Source: Saksenaea vasiformis B4078
Taxonomy: Eukaryota > Mucoromycota > Mucoromycetes > Mucorales > Saksenaeaceae
Assembly (NCBI GenBank): GCA_000697055.1
Contig: JNDT01001541.1
Span: forward strand, 27,735-91,734
DNA length: 64,000 nt
Direction of reading: 5' to 3'
The notes under the pieces were generated by a model. That model was not told where the DNA came from. It ran no database searches and saw only the letters and a list, made by a program, of their open reading frames with translations. This document shows, piece after piece, positions 24,737-36,459 of the stretch. A program made the position numbers and the translations under genes. Each line of letters begins with the position of its first letter. Within the stretch, counting starts at the first letter, position 1.

Positions 24737-25552
24737 GCTAAAGCCGTCTCATGGAATACTGGGAGGAGAACAGAAGAACCTGGGGAAAGGGATATGTCCC
24801 GAAATAAAGTTTGCGACTGCCGGGACGGCGACTCGCCCCGCCACCTTTTTTTCGACGCCAAAATCTTGGCTATTCCATGACACAAAAGTTGGTGCTATAA
24901 CGTTTATAAACAGCGTTTGAAAAACACAACTCAATCCTTCCCTCCCTTTTCTAGCGAGAGTGCCCTCTATGTACCGTTATAGTCTAAGTTTTGCGGATGT
25001 GATAAAATGAAGATGAGCGGTGATATGATCGTAAGAATCCTAAAGTCAAGGGGTTGATCCGTAAAAATCTGTTATTAGGAACAGCTTGCTAAGAATGTTT
25101 AGGTAATAGAAGTCTCCTTGCTACAAGATCCTCCCACACCATAAGCAATGGTAATCACACCTTCCATAACATGTACAGTACCTTGATGAAAAATTGGATC
25201 CTTGCTATAAAGGTCACAGCTTTTTGCCACAGTTCTTTCGAAGTTTACGGGTTAACGTCTCTTTATTTATGTATGGCCCGCACTGCGATACTAAACACAA
25301 AAATGTCATATTCTCCGAATATTCGCAGATTCTTCAGAGATACTATTAGCCGCTGGGTAAGATAATAAGCACCCCCCTCCTTCTGTGTATTCTCCTTGCG
25401 CTGATTGACGTCGTTAGAGAGGAATGATATATCCATGTGTATGCTTGGGGAAAGGTTCATGCCCCTGACTCTCGTAATGTCAAAAACTTGACTTCTAATT
25501 CCAAACAGAAGCCGCTCAATTCATAAAGCAAATGCCACGACGAAAAGTGAAT
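24737..25552. other. Intergenic, promoter side of the LRR gene
   Basis: No gene seen. A TATA-like TTTATAAA lies at about 24903-24910, about 167 bp above the LRR start codon, and may belong to it. The rest is AT-rich with short frames only. Confidence 0.4.
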
Positions 25553-25801
25553 TTATAAACCTAATTGCCGTAGAAATTGTTCAACTTCGAAATACGTATA
25601 TTGGTCATCTTTTCCTTGATGTCTCAGGCGCAGCTCTGCTTCAGGGTGCCATTTTAAATCTCCGACATGGATCCAAAGTTCCCGCGATCTGGGAAAAGAG
25701 CAGTTGAAACAGAGGGAAAATGCTGAGACTTCTGACTCTGGTACCTGAATATCGTACCGCTATCGCAGGCCCTCGTGTTAAAACCGTATTTGTAGTTTTT
25801 C
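25553..25801 (-). pseudogene. Coding-like fragment of unknown family (two exons)
   Basis: An exon at 25745-25801 reading KYGFNTRACDSGTIF joins through a 56-nt GT-AG intron (25689-25744) to an exon at 25553-25688 reading SRELWIHVGDLKWHPEAEL and on to a stop after FLRQLGL. The amino-acid composition (Trp, His, Glu and acidic/aromatic mix) and the clean splice look like real coding sequence. I found no start codon or upstream exon in this frame, and I do not recognise the family. It could be the 3' end of a small gene with unseen exons or a remnant. Confidence 0.35.
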
Positions 25802-26420
25802 TCTTTGGAATTTCATGTGAGGACCGAAGGTTAATTTCTATTTTTATTTACTCGAGTATTAGACATGACAGAGAAGAAGGCTAATGCATAACAAAAAGAC
25901 CGTCCGTAACGTGCTGTTCATTCTTTAAGGTCATTGGATCCAATTTCCTGGCAATGAATAGGACGTCCAGTATCATGCGCAAGGATCACAACGACGCGTT
26001 ACACGGGTCACAACCGTCCGATTAAAATTTGGCTGGGTCACGGGCAGAGCCACGGCGCCCCAGGCGAAGATACACCGGTACGTACTGGGATTGACTATGC
26101 ATGCAGGATTACTCATCTCTTTTGGTCTATTGTTTAGACTCGGTCGTTGTGGGTTATATGACATGTCGTAGTGCACCTAGAATTGGATAGTTGTGTACAG
26201 TTACAGATCAAATGGTAATCGGGGTTAACGTATTAACAAATATAATGACCTTCCTCTTTGTATACGATTATATATCGCGAACACAAATTTATACAGCTTT
26301 GTATATAAGGGATCTAATGGTTAAAAAGCACAGGGAAAGTTTACTATTAAAAAAACACACACTAGAAGACCGAAATCATGTAAAAAGTAGACAGTAGGAT
26401 CTAATAAAGTCAGCTTTTTC
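25802..26420. other. Intergenic, nothing further seen
   Basis: Short frames only on both strands; no motif or splice pattern that supports a gene. Confidence 0.4.
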
Positions 26421-26550
26421 TTAGGAGCCATACCAAAAACCGGAGCCATACCAGAAACCGGAGCCATACCAAATTCCTGGCCCGGAGATCAATAAGGCGT
26501 TTGTGGTAGTTTCTGGCGGGTGTGCGGTTGTGCAAGGTATGGCTCCTAGG
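26421..26550. repeat. Three 18-bp tandem units bounded by an inverted match
   Basis: Three tandem units of CGGAGCCATACCAGAAAC type occupy about 26423-26476. Near 26536-26549 the sequence GGTATGGCTCCTAGG is the inverse of the first unit's start (TTAGGAGCCATACC), and TTTCTGGCGG near 26509 mirrors part of the unit. The block can therefore fold back on itself. It sits in otherwise gene-free DNA. Confidence 0.65.
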
Positions 26551-26706
26551 AGATCTGGTGCGGCAGCTGGCATTGGCTAGGACCACAGCTTCGGCTGCTA
26601 AGCTCATTTTAACTTCCTTCATCTAATATCATTTTGAACCCCTTCAGTATTTTAGCAATAATTTATTGATGTATTGATATATGGGTAAGTACACTAATGA
26701 AATAAA

Positions 26707-28112
26707 CTAGTACGTATTCTGCAAAGGTTTTCCACTTGTTGTGGAGATCTGGATAGAGTGGAGGCTTTCAGTATCATCGTTTGGTTTTGAAAGATACGCT
26801 TGAATTTTTGACTCTGCTGCCGGTTCGCGGTCATCAAACGTCATTTCCGCTGTCATTTCTGCTTGTGTCTTGTTGTATTTGCCGTCGTCATTGCCCTTAG
26901 CACCACCACTGCCTTTTGAAGTAGTGACCTGGATTGAAAAGTAGGATGAGACAAATTTTTTTTGACGTATTAAACGCGTTACATACCCAGTGAACTGTAA
27001 CAACGTTGACCTGGTAAAAGAAAGAATAGTGTGTGTGTCAGAATATGGAAACAATCAAGGATCTAAATTACCGTCACATCAACTGTGCACATGGTTAAAC
27101 AGACTAAACCACGTTCGTGACCTTGGGTATACACGACAACAAACACATTTGCAAAGGAGACCAGAAGACACACTACTGAGGCAACGAAGGTATGACGTGC
27201 TAAACGATAGAGTCGTGAGCGTTTCCAGTCGACTCTGGAGTTACGGCCCACGCTCATGAGAGGACGCATAAATAGCCAGGTAAGATATAAATTAAATATC
27301 TAACGGTGGGAATTGTTAGCTCTCGCATAAAGAAATAAACAATCAAAAAAACCTACAAAATCATACACCTAGTATCAAGTAAATATTAGTTGTGATTTTT
27401 CAAGCGGAAGACTGTAACTAACCATCAGAGGAATACTGGCAATCGGTTGTAATCCGATGGTACATTTTCCATCTTCTTCAAGATAAATATTTCTGAAAGA
27501 AAGCTAGTGGATAATATAGTTAGTGTCACACTTATAGCACAGCTCTGGTAGTGGTTACCATAAGAATAAAAATGATCACGTAGGGACACAGCAACACAAT
27601 ATGAAATCGGTATTGACATGTCTTAAGCCGGGTAGTCTTGACAGCTGTCACCAAGTGGACACGTTCAATAAGCCTGGGGAATATACGCATGGTAAGTTGC
27701 GATGCCCAAACAACGTTCTGTCAACTATGTAGCTTTACCAGGCATAAATAGCAACTTTACTTCCAGCATAAAAAATGTCACAGGTAAGCATGCCAAGAGT
27801 ACAAGAAACAATGTTATCTAACATGAACTTGGTTAATTCGTCGTGGTTATCATGATTCATTTTCATACTGTTATTGGTTGACACCACAACGACCGAGGTG
27901 GTGGAAAATGCCCACGATAAGAAATAAAGCAAAATAACAAGAGCACGACCATAGTTCATGGATTTGAACTGTTCACCATGTGTCTTGATGCCTAGAGCCA
28001 CGGCCAAAACTGTGATGCACGACAGAGAAACAATTTCAGACATAATTTCTAATGCATCTGGACCCACAACGCCAAGTGGGATCATGAACGCCGTTGTTGT
28101 CGCGTTATCCAT
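26707..28112 (-). CDS. Seven-transmembrane receptor-like protein (copy 1)
   Basis: 351 aa from seven exons: 28112-27739, 27673-27559, 27503-27423, a 12-nt microexon 27368-27357, 27299-27072, 27010-26987 and 26928-26707; all introns GT-AG and the sum is whole codons. About seven hydrophobic helices can be seen: ALEIMSEIVSLSCITVLAV, ALVILLYFLSWAFSTTSVV, a third before AIYAWLIERVHLV, then YRFHIVLLCPYVIIFILM, a fifth around PLMVYDFIFNLYLTWLFM, a sixth FVASVVCLLVSFANVFVVV and a seventh around MCTVDVTVNVVTVHW. A G-x-C motif (DGKCTIG) lies in the loop before helix 5. The C-terminal ~75 residues are polar and cytosolic. The LIERVHLV segment and overall plan match a family of receptor-like proteins in early-diverging fungi; ligand and coupling are unknown. 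The gene at 54499-55722 has the same plan. Confidence 0.75.
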
Positions 28113-30182
28113 GAATCAAAAGAAAAAGAAGCTGAAGAGAAGAAGTGAGAAAAAAGATCGATACAGTTGCGTCGGTCGAGATATGGTTTGTATCGTCGGG
28201 ATAAAGTTCATGGGGTTTTGTGGCTCAATATTCTATTCTCTCAGTTTTGTTCTTGTACGGCCGCTTTCGCCAAGTAATAACCAGCCATCAATCCTGGTCT
28301 TTTAACGCCCCCCTTTTTTTAGGCATAAAATTAAAGTGGGTCCTTCCCTCCTCTGTGTAATATTGGCTGGAATACCGAATGCGGTAAGCTAAAATAAACA
28401 TCCCTCAATAGGTTTTCTTTGTTAATCTGGTGTCATTGCTTTGGAATATAAACATGGCACATCTATGAGTTACTCTTTACGCGAAGTATTCTTTGTCGGG
28501 CCATATTACTAAACTATAAAATCCAGTTCGGGGAACATGTGTAGACCCCTTTCCTAAACGTTGCATCTCGCTTCACGACGTGGTACAAGTGCCTATGTCA
28601 AATGGCAGATCCCTTTTTTTCCTTGTGATTTTGCCGCATTTTATGATCTCTTCAGGATTGGTAACACTGGAAAAAGAGAAATCATATATATTTTAAGGCA
28701 TACTCATGTGGAAGGACATAGTGGGCGTACATACGGAAACTGAAACGTGGAAAGTTAACATTCTATGAAGATGCAATAAGTAAACTGCGGTCATTTCCTA
28801 CAGTTGAAATATCAAATGTTCAAATTGTACATTATTAATCAGATGCTTCCTTGTGAAGCTAGCTTCGCTTGTGTGCATCCCGATTTCTCCAATTTCCCTT
28901 TAAACCACATAGGCCGTCATCGACAATGCTCAACTATGGTCTGCTCAATGTACCGAATGCTCTTCTTGTATTTTTGTCTCTATTCAGACGATATCACCGT
29001 TTGCACTTTCGTACAGCATAAAGAGATTTTCCGAAGAGACCTAAACGTTCATCGGTCTTTCTCCATAACATGCGACATTCATATACGTTCATCATGAAAC
29101 AGCGTTCTTTCTTTTTGTTGTAATATTTGCCAGGCGCACTCAGGTAACTGAGTAAATACCTTTTAATGAAGAGGGACTCAGCTCTTTTGTAGACGTTAAT
29201 GAGTTTTCTTCTTTGTTCAGCATGAAATCACTTTCGCGTACTTTCCTCTGTATTTGAACCCATACTTCATTTATTACCTTCACAACGCTTTGCGTAACGT
29301 TGCGAAAACTATGCGTGATTACTGGAGTATTTCCTGTCGTCGGAGTCAGGTTTGCGTAGAGGTAACACTTACAGGGCACAATAAATTCATGGCCGAGCAA
29401 GGGGTGATCGAATCTGAGATCTGTTCCTCCTCCGCAGATCGAGATTATGTGTCGGATTGAGTGAGATGTTCCATATTGTACTATACGTCTTCCTCTCGTA
29501 TCTGAACCGTTGGAGAGAGGGAATTGCAGTACTTATTAAGGTTGATATGTCTCCTTGGGAGTTACTAAGAGCAAAGCGTAAAGTCTCGTTTTTTTAAGCA
29601 GTATGCTTTGGAGAAAAGTGCCTATGGTTACCCTTTTCGAGATTAAGCAATCAGCATATTGGAGGGAAGTATCTGAAAGCTTTGCTCTAAGCTTCCTTTT
29701 CGGTCGATGGGTGGTAGAAATCGTCAAAATCTCGAAAGCTTTTTCTTAGATGACTGTGGACATGGCTGAACCGTATGCTTGTTACTTTATGCGCAAGGAA
29801 TAGTAAACGACGGCACTCATGACCTTCCGTTGCTGCACGGAATCCGAGAAGACTACTTTGTAGACGGAACCGACCAACCGCTGCGTCACGTTTGAACAAT
29901 ATTCCTTTTCTGTTCTTTTGTTAGCGTCTCCATCCCAAGCTACGTCTGGACGAGTCATTGAACGATCGTTAATATTGAACAATGGGCCAAAGCGAACTCG
30001 GGATCCCATCCTTTTGTTAACCTCGAGCTAGCTCGGCACAATGAACTTCTACTTCGAGAGTCTGTTCTTTGTTGAGTCAGGATAGAAGCAATGCATGATA
30101 TCCAAGCGAGCTCTGATTCTAAACTAGGCTTTTTTTTTACCATCTCAATCGACATTTCTTTATATAATTAGTGTAAGATACA
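28113..30182. other. Gene-poor intergenic DNA
   Basis: Short unsupported frames on both strands. Minus frames at 29140-29400 and 29687-30009 have mixed composition that could be decayed coding sequence (for example EYCSNVTQRLVGSVYKVVF), but no intact gene or splice set emerged. Confidence 0.4.
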
Positions 30183-32716
30183 TTATGCTTCGCCAAGGAG
30201 CCATTCTACAACAGCGTTTTCTTGGTCCTGAATATCTTCCCATTCATCATCCTGCAGGAACCATTCTTCATCACCGTCCATCACGCCGTGTTCGCTACTT
30301 CGTAGGCTAAGTATGCTTTCGGTATCCATTTCTCTGCTCGTTCTCAAGCTAGGTTCTGTCGTCACGACCAGCGTAGGCGTTACGTCTTTCTTCTCAGGTT
30401 CTGTCTGCACAGCCATATCAACGCCCAGGGGTGCTACTCGACTGAGTGGTCTTGCCGGCTTACGTTCCAGAGCATTCGAATCCCGCTGAAGGTACACAAA
30501 TCGCTGACGGCGAGGGACATACGAAGCACGGTAATCATCCAGGGATGATGCACCCTCAAATTTCAACACCTTGTCGAGCACCTTGCCTTCGACTTTACGT
30601 GAACGACGTCGGACACTATCTTGTTCACTACCACTGTTCGTCTCATCATCGTCATATGACATGGCGGATCGTCGTCGTTCTGACATGTTTTGCTTTAGAA
30701 TCTCGTCCCATGCCTTGATAGACATTCCAACAGAGCCAGCTGTCGATAACCGATTCAACGCGTTGCTTTCATGTAAGGACTGACGTCGTTTGGCCACAAC
30801 AAGCGAAGGCCTCTCTGGTTGCTTTGTATCTAACGATTCAGGTTCTTTTGTAAAATGTACTTGGCGATCTTCGTTATGAATACTAAGATTTGGTGCCGAT
30901 TTATTGACTTTCAAAGATTTCTTCAGAGAATCGCGTCGGCTATCCTTGACTTCCATATCTTCGCTGAGCGGTGGTGTGGGAAGATCGACCACCGGATGAT
31001 CTGGGGTCGGTTCGCATGGTAGCTCAGGTGCATTTTCCGCAGCCTTGGCAGCCTGTTCTTCCAACTCCCGTTGTCGCCGCAAATTTTCCCGACTTTTTCT
31101 GTTACTCATACTACCTCGTCGAAGTACCTTGACTTCTTTCTTTGGTTCGTCAATGGATTGCCTTGGCTTGGATGACTGATGCGAAGGTTTCTGAACAGGA
31201 GGTTTAGGCGCCTCACGAGGGTTCTCGAATCGGGCTGCCGGCTCATCCATGACTTTAGGCACCTCTGCTGGTTGCTCGAGAACAGCTTTCTGTTGCATTT
31301 CAAATTTCTTCAAGGCCTCGTCCAATGAAGGTTCCGATTTGGTAGGTAGTGTTGCTGGCCGTGTAGACTGAGGAGGTGCTGGTGAGGTAGGTCGAGGCGC
31401 GACAGATGCAGTTGACTTTCGCGGAGTATTTGTTGTTCTTCGCTCCCACGTTGGTTCCGGAAGGGGTTCGCTCAAATCTTTTACCTCAATCGATCGCAAT
31501 CGATTGGGTGTTAATGAGACACGCATAGTATTTCCGGATCGAATTAGATCTTCGAAATTCATGGTTGGCGTATCGGGATCATACACGGACACGGAAAGGG
31601 GAGGCGACTTTTGTGATTCCAGTGTCGACTGCCGTGCGTCTTTTTTAAACAGTTTGAACGCCTTTTTACTGCTGTTTGTTGTCGAACTGGCGGCTGTGCT
31701 AACGGTTCCGTTGCTGGTGCTACTTGTTAAGACGGAAGTTGGTCGATATGCACTAACATTCGACTTTAGAGAGTAGGTGGAAGAAAATTGATCTTGATCG
31801 TGATCTTCGTAGCTCACATCCATGTCATCAAAATTAATATTCAAAAACCCGTTGCCATTCATATCTATAGCTTCTTAGTCTTCACGCTGACTTTTATACG
31901 TACACAATTACCTAGATAGCTCTGCTTCCGCGATGTCGGGCGGCTTTGCACAGGTAGTATGGAACTTCGTGGTCTATAACCATACGCCATGGCTCGTTTC
32001 TATATGATGTGAGTTGTCATTGTTTAGCGTGAACAGTTATCATACCTCCATCTTTTCGCGAATGGACATTCGAGAAAAAACATCGCCAACCTGAGCGTCG
32101 TCTATCAAGGCAACATATACTTCCTTGACTCGCACGTATTCAACATCTTCGTGCTCTGCAATCACACCGGTTGCAGTCAATATGTATTCTGCAATATGTT
32201 CCAGGACTGTGGTAATGTAGATAGCAACAATGGGGGAAATAACAATCATGCCATCTTTTTTAGGTCCCGTAGATAATTGTTGTTGATCTTCTTTATCGGC
32301 AAGGGTACAAAATTCAAGACATTTGTCTCGTAGTAATGGAAGGGTGGTTTCCAACGGCAAATCATCTAGTGATCGCATACGCTCATAGGTCTCAATATCA
32401 ATGGTTTCTGTCTCCGTAAACGTTTTAACTTCAAGTTCAGCTTCAACAATCGCATTTTTCCCCAGTGTGGACGGTAAAAGATCAAACACGACTGCTTTCG
32501 TCCGAGATAGGTCAAGCGAGCAAGAATTACTAAGAAGGAGTCGGAGAAATTCATCAAGGAATTGATTGATTCCTTGAAGTGCATCTGTGGAGACTCGGTA
32601 TGGACCGATCTCTGAGATGATGGCGTTGGCTGCTCGTTGACAGATGTAACGAACATCGGCTGGAAAGAACATGAGAGACGCATAGTAGAATATATGGAGG
32701 ACCTACCTCTCGACAT
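30183..32716 (-). CDS. Fungal protein with histone-fold-like N-terminus and long disordered tail
   Basis: 797 aa from four exons: 32716-32707 (only 10 nt, MSR plus one base), 32659-32046, 31999-31912 and 31864-30183. Residues ~1-210 are helical; VAIYITTVLEHIAEYILT resembles helix 2 of an H2A-type histone fold and ALQGINQFLDEFLRLLL another helix. The remaining ~590 residues are low-complexity, rich in Ser, Pro, Arg and Glu, with short conserved-looking pieces such as TMNFEDLIRSG and MRVSLTPNRLRSIEV. The tail ends acidic (EEWFLQDDEWEDIQ). The combination suggests a scaffold that dimerises through the fold; location and partners are unknown. An ATG at 32672 opens the second exon's frame, but the spliced start at 32716 uses a good GTAGGT-TTCCAG intron and removes an odd MFFP start. 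I do not recognise a named ortholog. Confidence 0.7.
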
Positions 32717-35561
32717 TATGCTTATGGGAATATAGATAGGTATCGAAACGTTTTATATTGTTCTACTCAGACAAAAGACATAAGGAAAGAAAGAAAGAGA
32801 AAAAAAGAATGGAGAAATGAGATGAGGGTGATTAAGGGAAAAAAAAAGAGAAAAGAAAGGAGAAAGTGATTAGAAGGAAGGAAGAAAGACCGGCGTGAGA
32901 GAAAAGAAAAGTCAGGCGCGGCTAGAGGAAAGCCTCTGAAGAAGTAAAGAAACAGAGTTTCGGCAAGGTTGACAAAGGAGAAGCACGAAACAGATATGGC
33001 AAGGACAACACGAGACAGCAAACTAGTCCTGTGCATTGATTGGCCGGTCAATTAATGTGGTCTCTTTGTGAGGCGTACTATCCTCTCGGAGCACTTTTGT
33101 TTTACTTTAACTAGGCAATTCTTCACCTTTATTATTGATCTTCTCTTCTCTTATTGTTCCTTTTTTCGATGTCGGGCCCTCGATTGATTACCCATTTATT
33201 TGTATCTATCTCCGACCTGTTTATTTTTGTAATGTGAAGTTAAGCGTTTGCCATGGGAACCATGTGCAATATAGGCGTCTGTAACTATAAAATGAAGACA
33301 ACGCATCCTTAATTCACCACCTTCATTTTCCATCATCAATGCGTACCATTTAATATTTGAGGGCGATAGATTGGATGGTGGCAAAACATGCATCCTACTG
33401 AAAGCGGAACTTCAGGGCGAAAACACAATTAATTTTTTTTTGTCTCCTACACACATGCTGCTGGTGTTACTCTCAAGGTATTAACATTTTTCTCCTACTG
33501 ACAAGTGATGTTCGTAGGTTTGTCCTGATTTTCGTTACCTGCCCGGTATCCGTATCTTTTGTTGATTGTGCATTGGTTGCTAACCAACTTTAGTTATATA
33601 TGCAATTCCAGCATACTTCTTAATAAACTTCGACCCGAACACTTTCGGAGGTATCATCTTCTGCAAACTGATCTACCTGTGTTTACGGCTTCTTTGTTCC
33701 CTTGCATACGATTCATTGGCTATAACCATACGATTTCCTCATTGGACTCCCTTGAACGTGGACATGCGCACTAAACCTGTATGATTAAACATGAAATCAT
33801 AGCTGTACGGTTTATTGACATTTCGAAGCCCTCTAACTGACTGCATAAAATGACATGATCATTTAATTTCATTGGAACAGTGCACTAGCCAAGCTTAATC
33901 ATGAAGCCTTGAACTTTTCCCATCAGGTTAATGATAGTTATTATATGGCCCGCTCCAGTCAATGCGACATGGAACAATTTGCATCACACGACATTTGGGT
34001 CTTTTTTTGTCAGCTTGTAGGGGATGCGTTTCATTGATTATTACTCCTCTAACGGGTGCAGATTGCAGTGCTGAATGTTTTTGGGTCGGCCGTTCGACTA
34101 GCCTCCCTGAAACGCTCGTACAGGTCTCCGATCCAATTGTGAGGGTTATCGAGAAGAAATCGATGTTAAGAATGTAAGTTTCCCCATCCGTATTTCTCTG
34201 TTTTTATTTGTACTCCCAGTACTGTCATTCAAAATAAATGCACCAGTGTCAGGTTCGTCATGTATCCTCCCCGAGGATTTTGACTGGTAATTTAGTCCAT
34301 AAGAGGCCACTTGTCGGATGCATAGTACATTTTAGTGCTTACTTGACTCACGAAGGCCAGGAAAATTTTGCACGCCTTTGGATGGATAGATTGTCGGAAT
34401 GAAGCATGTCAACTGATGATGACACTACATTGGGATACACGTCTCCATGTAAGGGAACCATATCCGGCAGCGCTAATGCAGAATCTCCAAAATACAGACG
34501 ATATTTTTAGTAGAAATGGGTTTTTATCTCTTCGCAAGACCAAAAAATCGGATCTTTTATGTTTCCCGTAGCCAACTTATTAGTTCACAATGTTGTGTCG
34601 TGTCCATGTCAAGTACGTTTAAATGTTCCGTTACAATGTTCTTGCTTCAGATCAAAAGGTGAATAATCAAACGAACTTGCGGTCGTTGGAATGGCAATAC
34701 TCTTCTGACCAGAAACAACGCATAAATTACTTGTACTGATTTTGGTAAAATTGACTCTGTTACAATAAGGTAAGCCATGGATAGACTCTGTGCTTAGCAG
34801 GAGTACCCCTAATATACAACACGATACGTGTTCCGGCACTGTATAACAGGTGTTAACGGAAATCAATGGGCCGAAAGACACGAATTTTTGGAAGGAAAAC
34901 GTGAGAATGTCCAAAAATCAGATCACTTAGTTGGCAGAGAGGGGACATTGCATGAAGAGTTGAACGCATGGCTGTGCATCCCTACTTTCACCAAGGGTAT
35001 GTCCCACTAGCATTTATCTCCTGAATTGATATCATTCATATGACAGAAGAGAGGAGACTTGCCGTGCGCCATGTGCTTTATGACCCTGTTTTGTCATTGG
35101 CCACCATCGTGTAGCTTACTAAGCTCACAAAGCCCTAAAAATGTATTTGGTTTCCAGGTTCCCAGATTTCCAGTTTATCGGCTCCGCCGCATGCAGCGCT
35201 GAACGTCACCAATACGAAGAGATAGTGCTCTGCTGAAGACAGTGGACTTCAAAGTATTTTGATCCAAACACCACCATAGGCTACTATTATTGATTTTTTG
35301 GTGCTATGCGCATCCGCCGGAAATAAAACAATAGGAAGGGAGGCAAGATGATCCTCTGGTAAGTAATACATGATGTGGGCTGTTATTCAATGGTGTAAAA
35401 GCAGAAGCGGACGCCTGCTCCCTACAAAAGTTAGCTACGAGCGCAAGGAAAGAAAACTTATCTCCTTATTCATGTTATTCTGTTTGAAGATCATATAGGA
35501 TACTCATCTGTGAACAATAAATTCCAACTGATTATCCAAGCCCACGTGGATATCATTGCTT
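32717..35561. other. Gene-poor intergenic DNA
   Basis: A long GA-rich tract on the plus strand (about 32765-32900) adjoins the histone-fold-like gene and probably belongs to its promoter. Beyond it I see only short frames (for example 33962-34177 plus, 34609-34914 minus) without support. Confidence 0.45.
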
Positions 35562-36080
35562 TCCGTTTATTGAATGAATTTCTAGGCTAATCTATGTAAA
35601 TTTTGCATCTGTGAGAAGTCAATTCTGCGCCGAGAAAAGTTTGAATATACGGCTATTAGAATAAAAATCTGCGATAGACTCATACTCTACTTATATCAAC
35701 TTGGTCCCTCAACAGACGCCAGGTTCATATAGAATAGCGAAAAAATTACATTTATGGTTATTAGGTGGAATAATCCTTGGATGTCGGATGTTGCTTTATT
35801 TAACCTGAAGGAATTTCGTGCTATGTCCCTAGTCATTTCGATAGGTATGGGTGCTGCGGTTAATAACATAGAATTGACCGTATACTTGATTTTGCGACCA
35901 ATGGTCTAAATAATAAGTCCGAACACATGAGTTCTTCCGTGTATAGTCAACCCTAGCACATAGAGGGACATCTTATTGAGGAAACAAAAAAATTCATGCG
36001 TCCTTTTTAAATGCCGTTATTCTGCTGTCTCCGATTGGCGTTTGGGGCAAAAAGGTACACTTTCCAGGTAGTTCAAAACC
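35562..36080 (+). repeat. Dispersed repeat family A, copy 3
   Basis: Same order of anchors as copies 1 and 2: GGCTAATCTATGTAAATTTTGCATC at the left (short form CTATGTAAATTTTGC), AATATACGGCTATTAG, TCAACTTGGTCCCTCAACAG, GGTTATTAGGTGGAATAATC, TTTAACCTGAAGGAA, the TATAGTCAACCCTAG block and AAAAAATTCATGCGTCC. The TATAGTCGATCCCAG block of copy 1 matches its TATAGTCAACCCTAG. No coding capacity. Confidence 0.6.
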
Positions 36081-36459
36081 AACTCTGAGCTATACAAGAT
36101 CTTACTTATGTCAATTGATTAATATTGGAATTGGAAGCGTGATTTTTCTAATTGAGCTATGCTGTGTGCTCCACGAAACTTTCATCGTTCAACGAAGAAG
36201 ATTGATATGACCACGCCCTGTAAGAAATAATAATAATAGATTCGCGGATGTTTCTCCCCTAAATAATGATACTGATATCCGTTTTGGACATTTACAACGA
36301 TTATACATAACAACTCCATAGAGGATATTTTTACAAGCAGGATTACGCGGTCCGGCCATACCGAACATTGCTAAAGCACGTCACATTATCTTCATTTGGT
36401 CGCCAAGTGAAGGGAAACACGGTGCCAACGCCGAACCCATTTCTTATCCTTTGGTCGTC
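36081..36459. other. 5' flank of the ankyrin gene
   Basis: Open reading continues upstream of the chosen ATG in the same frame back to about 36350 without a better start, so an earlier exon cannot be excluded. Otherwise nothing recognisable. Confidence 0.35.

Noticed and set aside
26421..26550. Tandem units as a CRISPR array
   Set aside because: The units are directly adjacent without spacers, and this is a eukaryotic nuclear sequence.
32767..33051. Minus-strand frame rich in Phe, Leu and Ser with membrane-like character
   Set aside because: It is the reading of a GA-rich tract in the promoter of the histone-fold-like gene; composition alone explains it.
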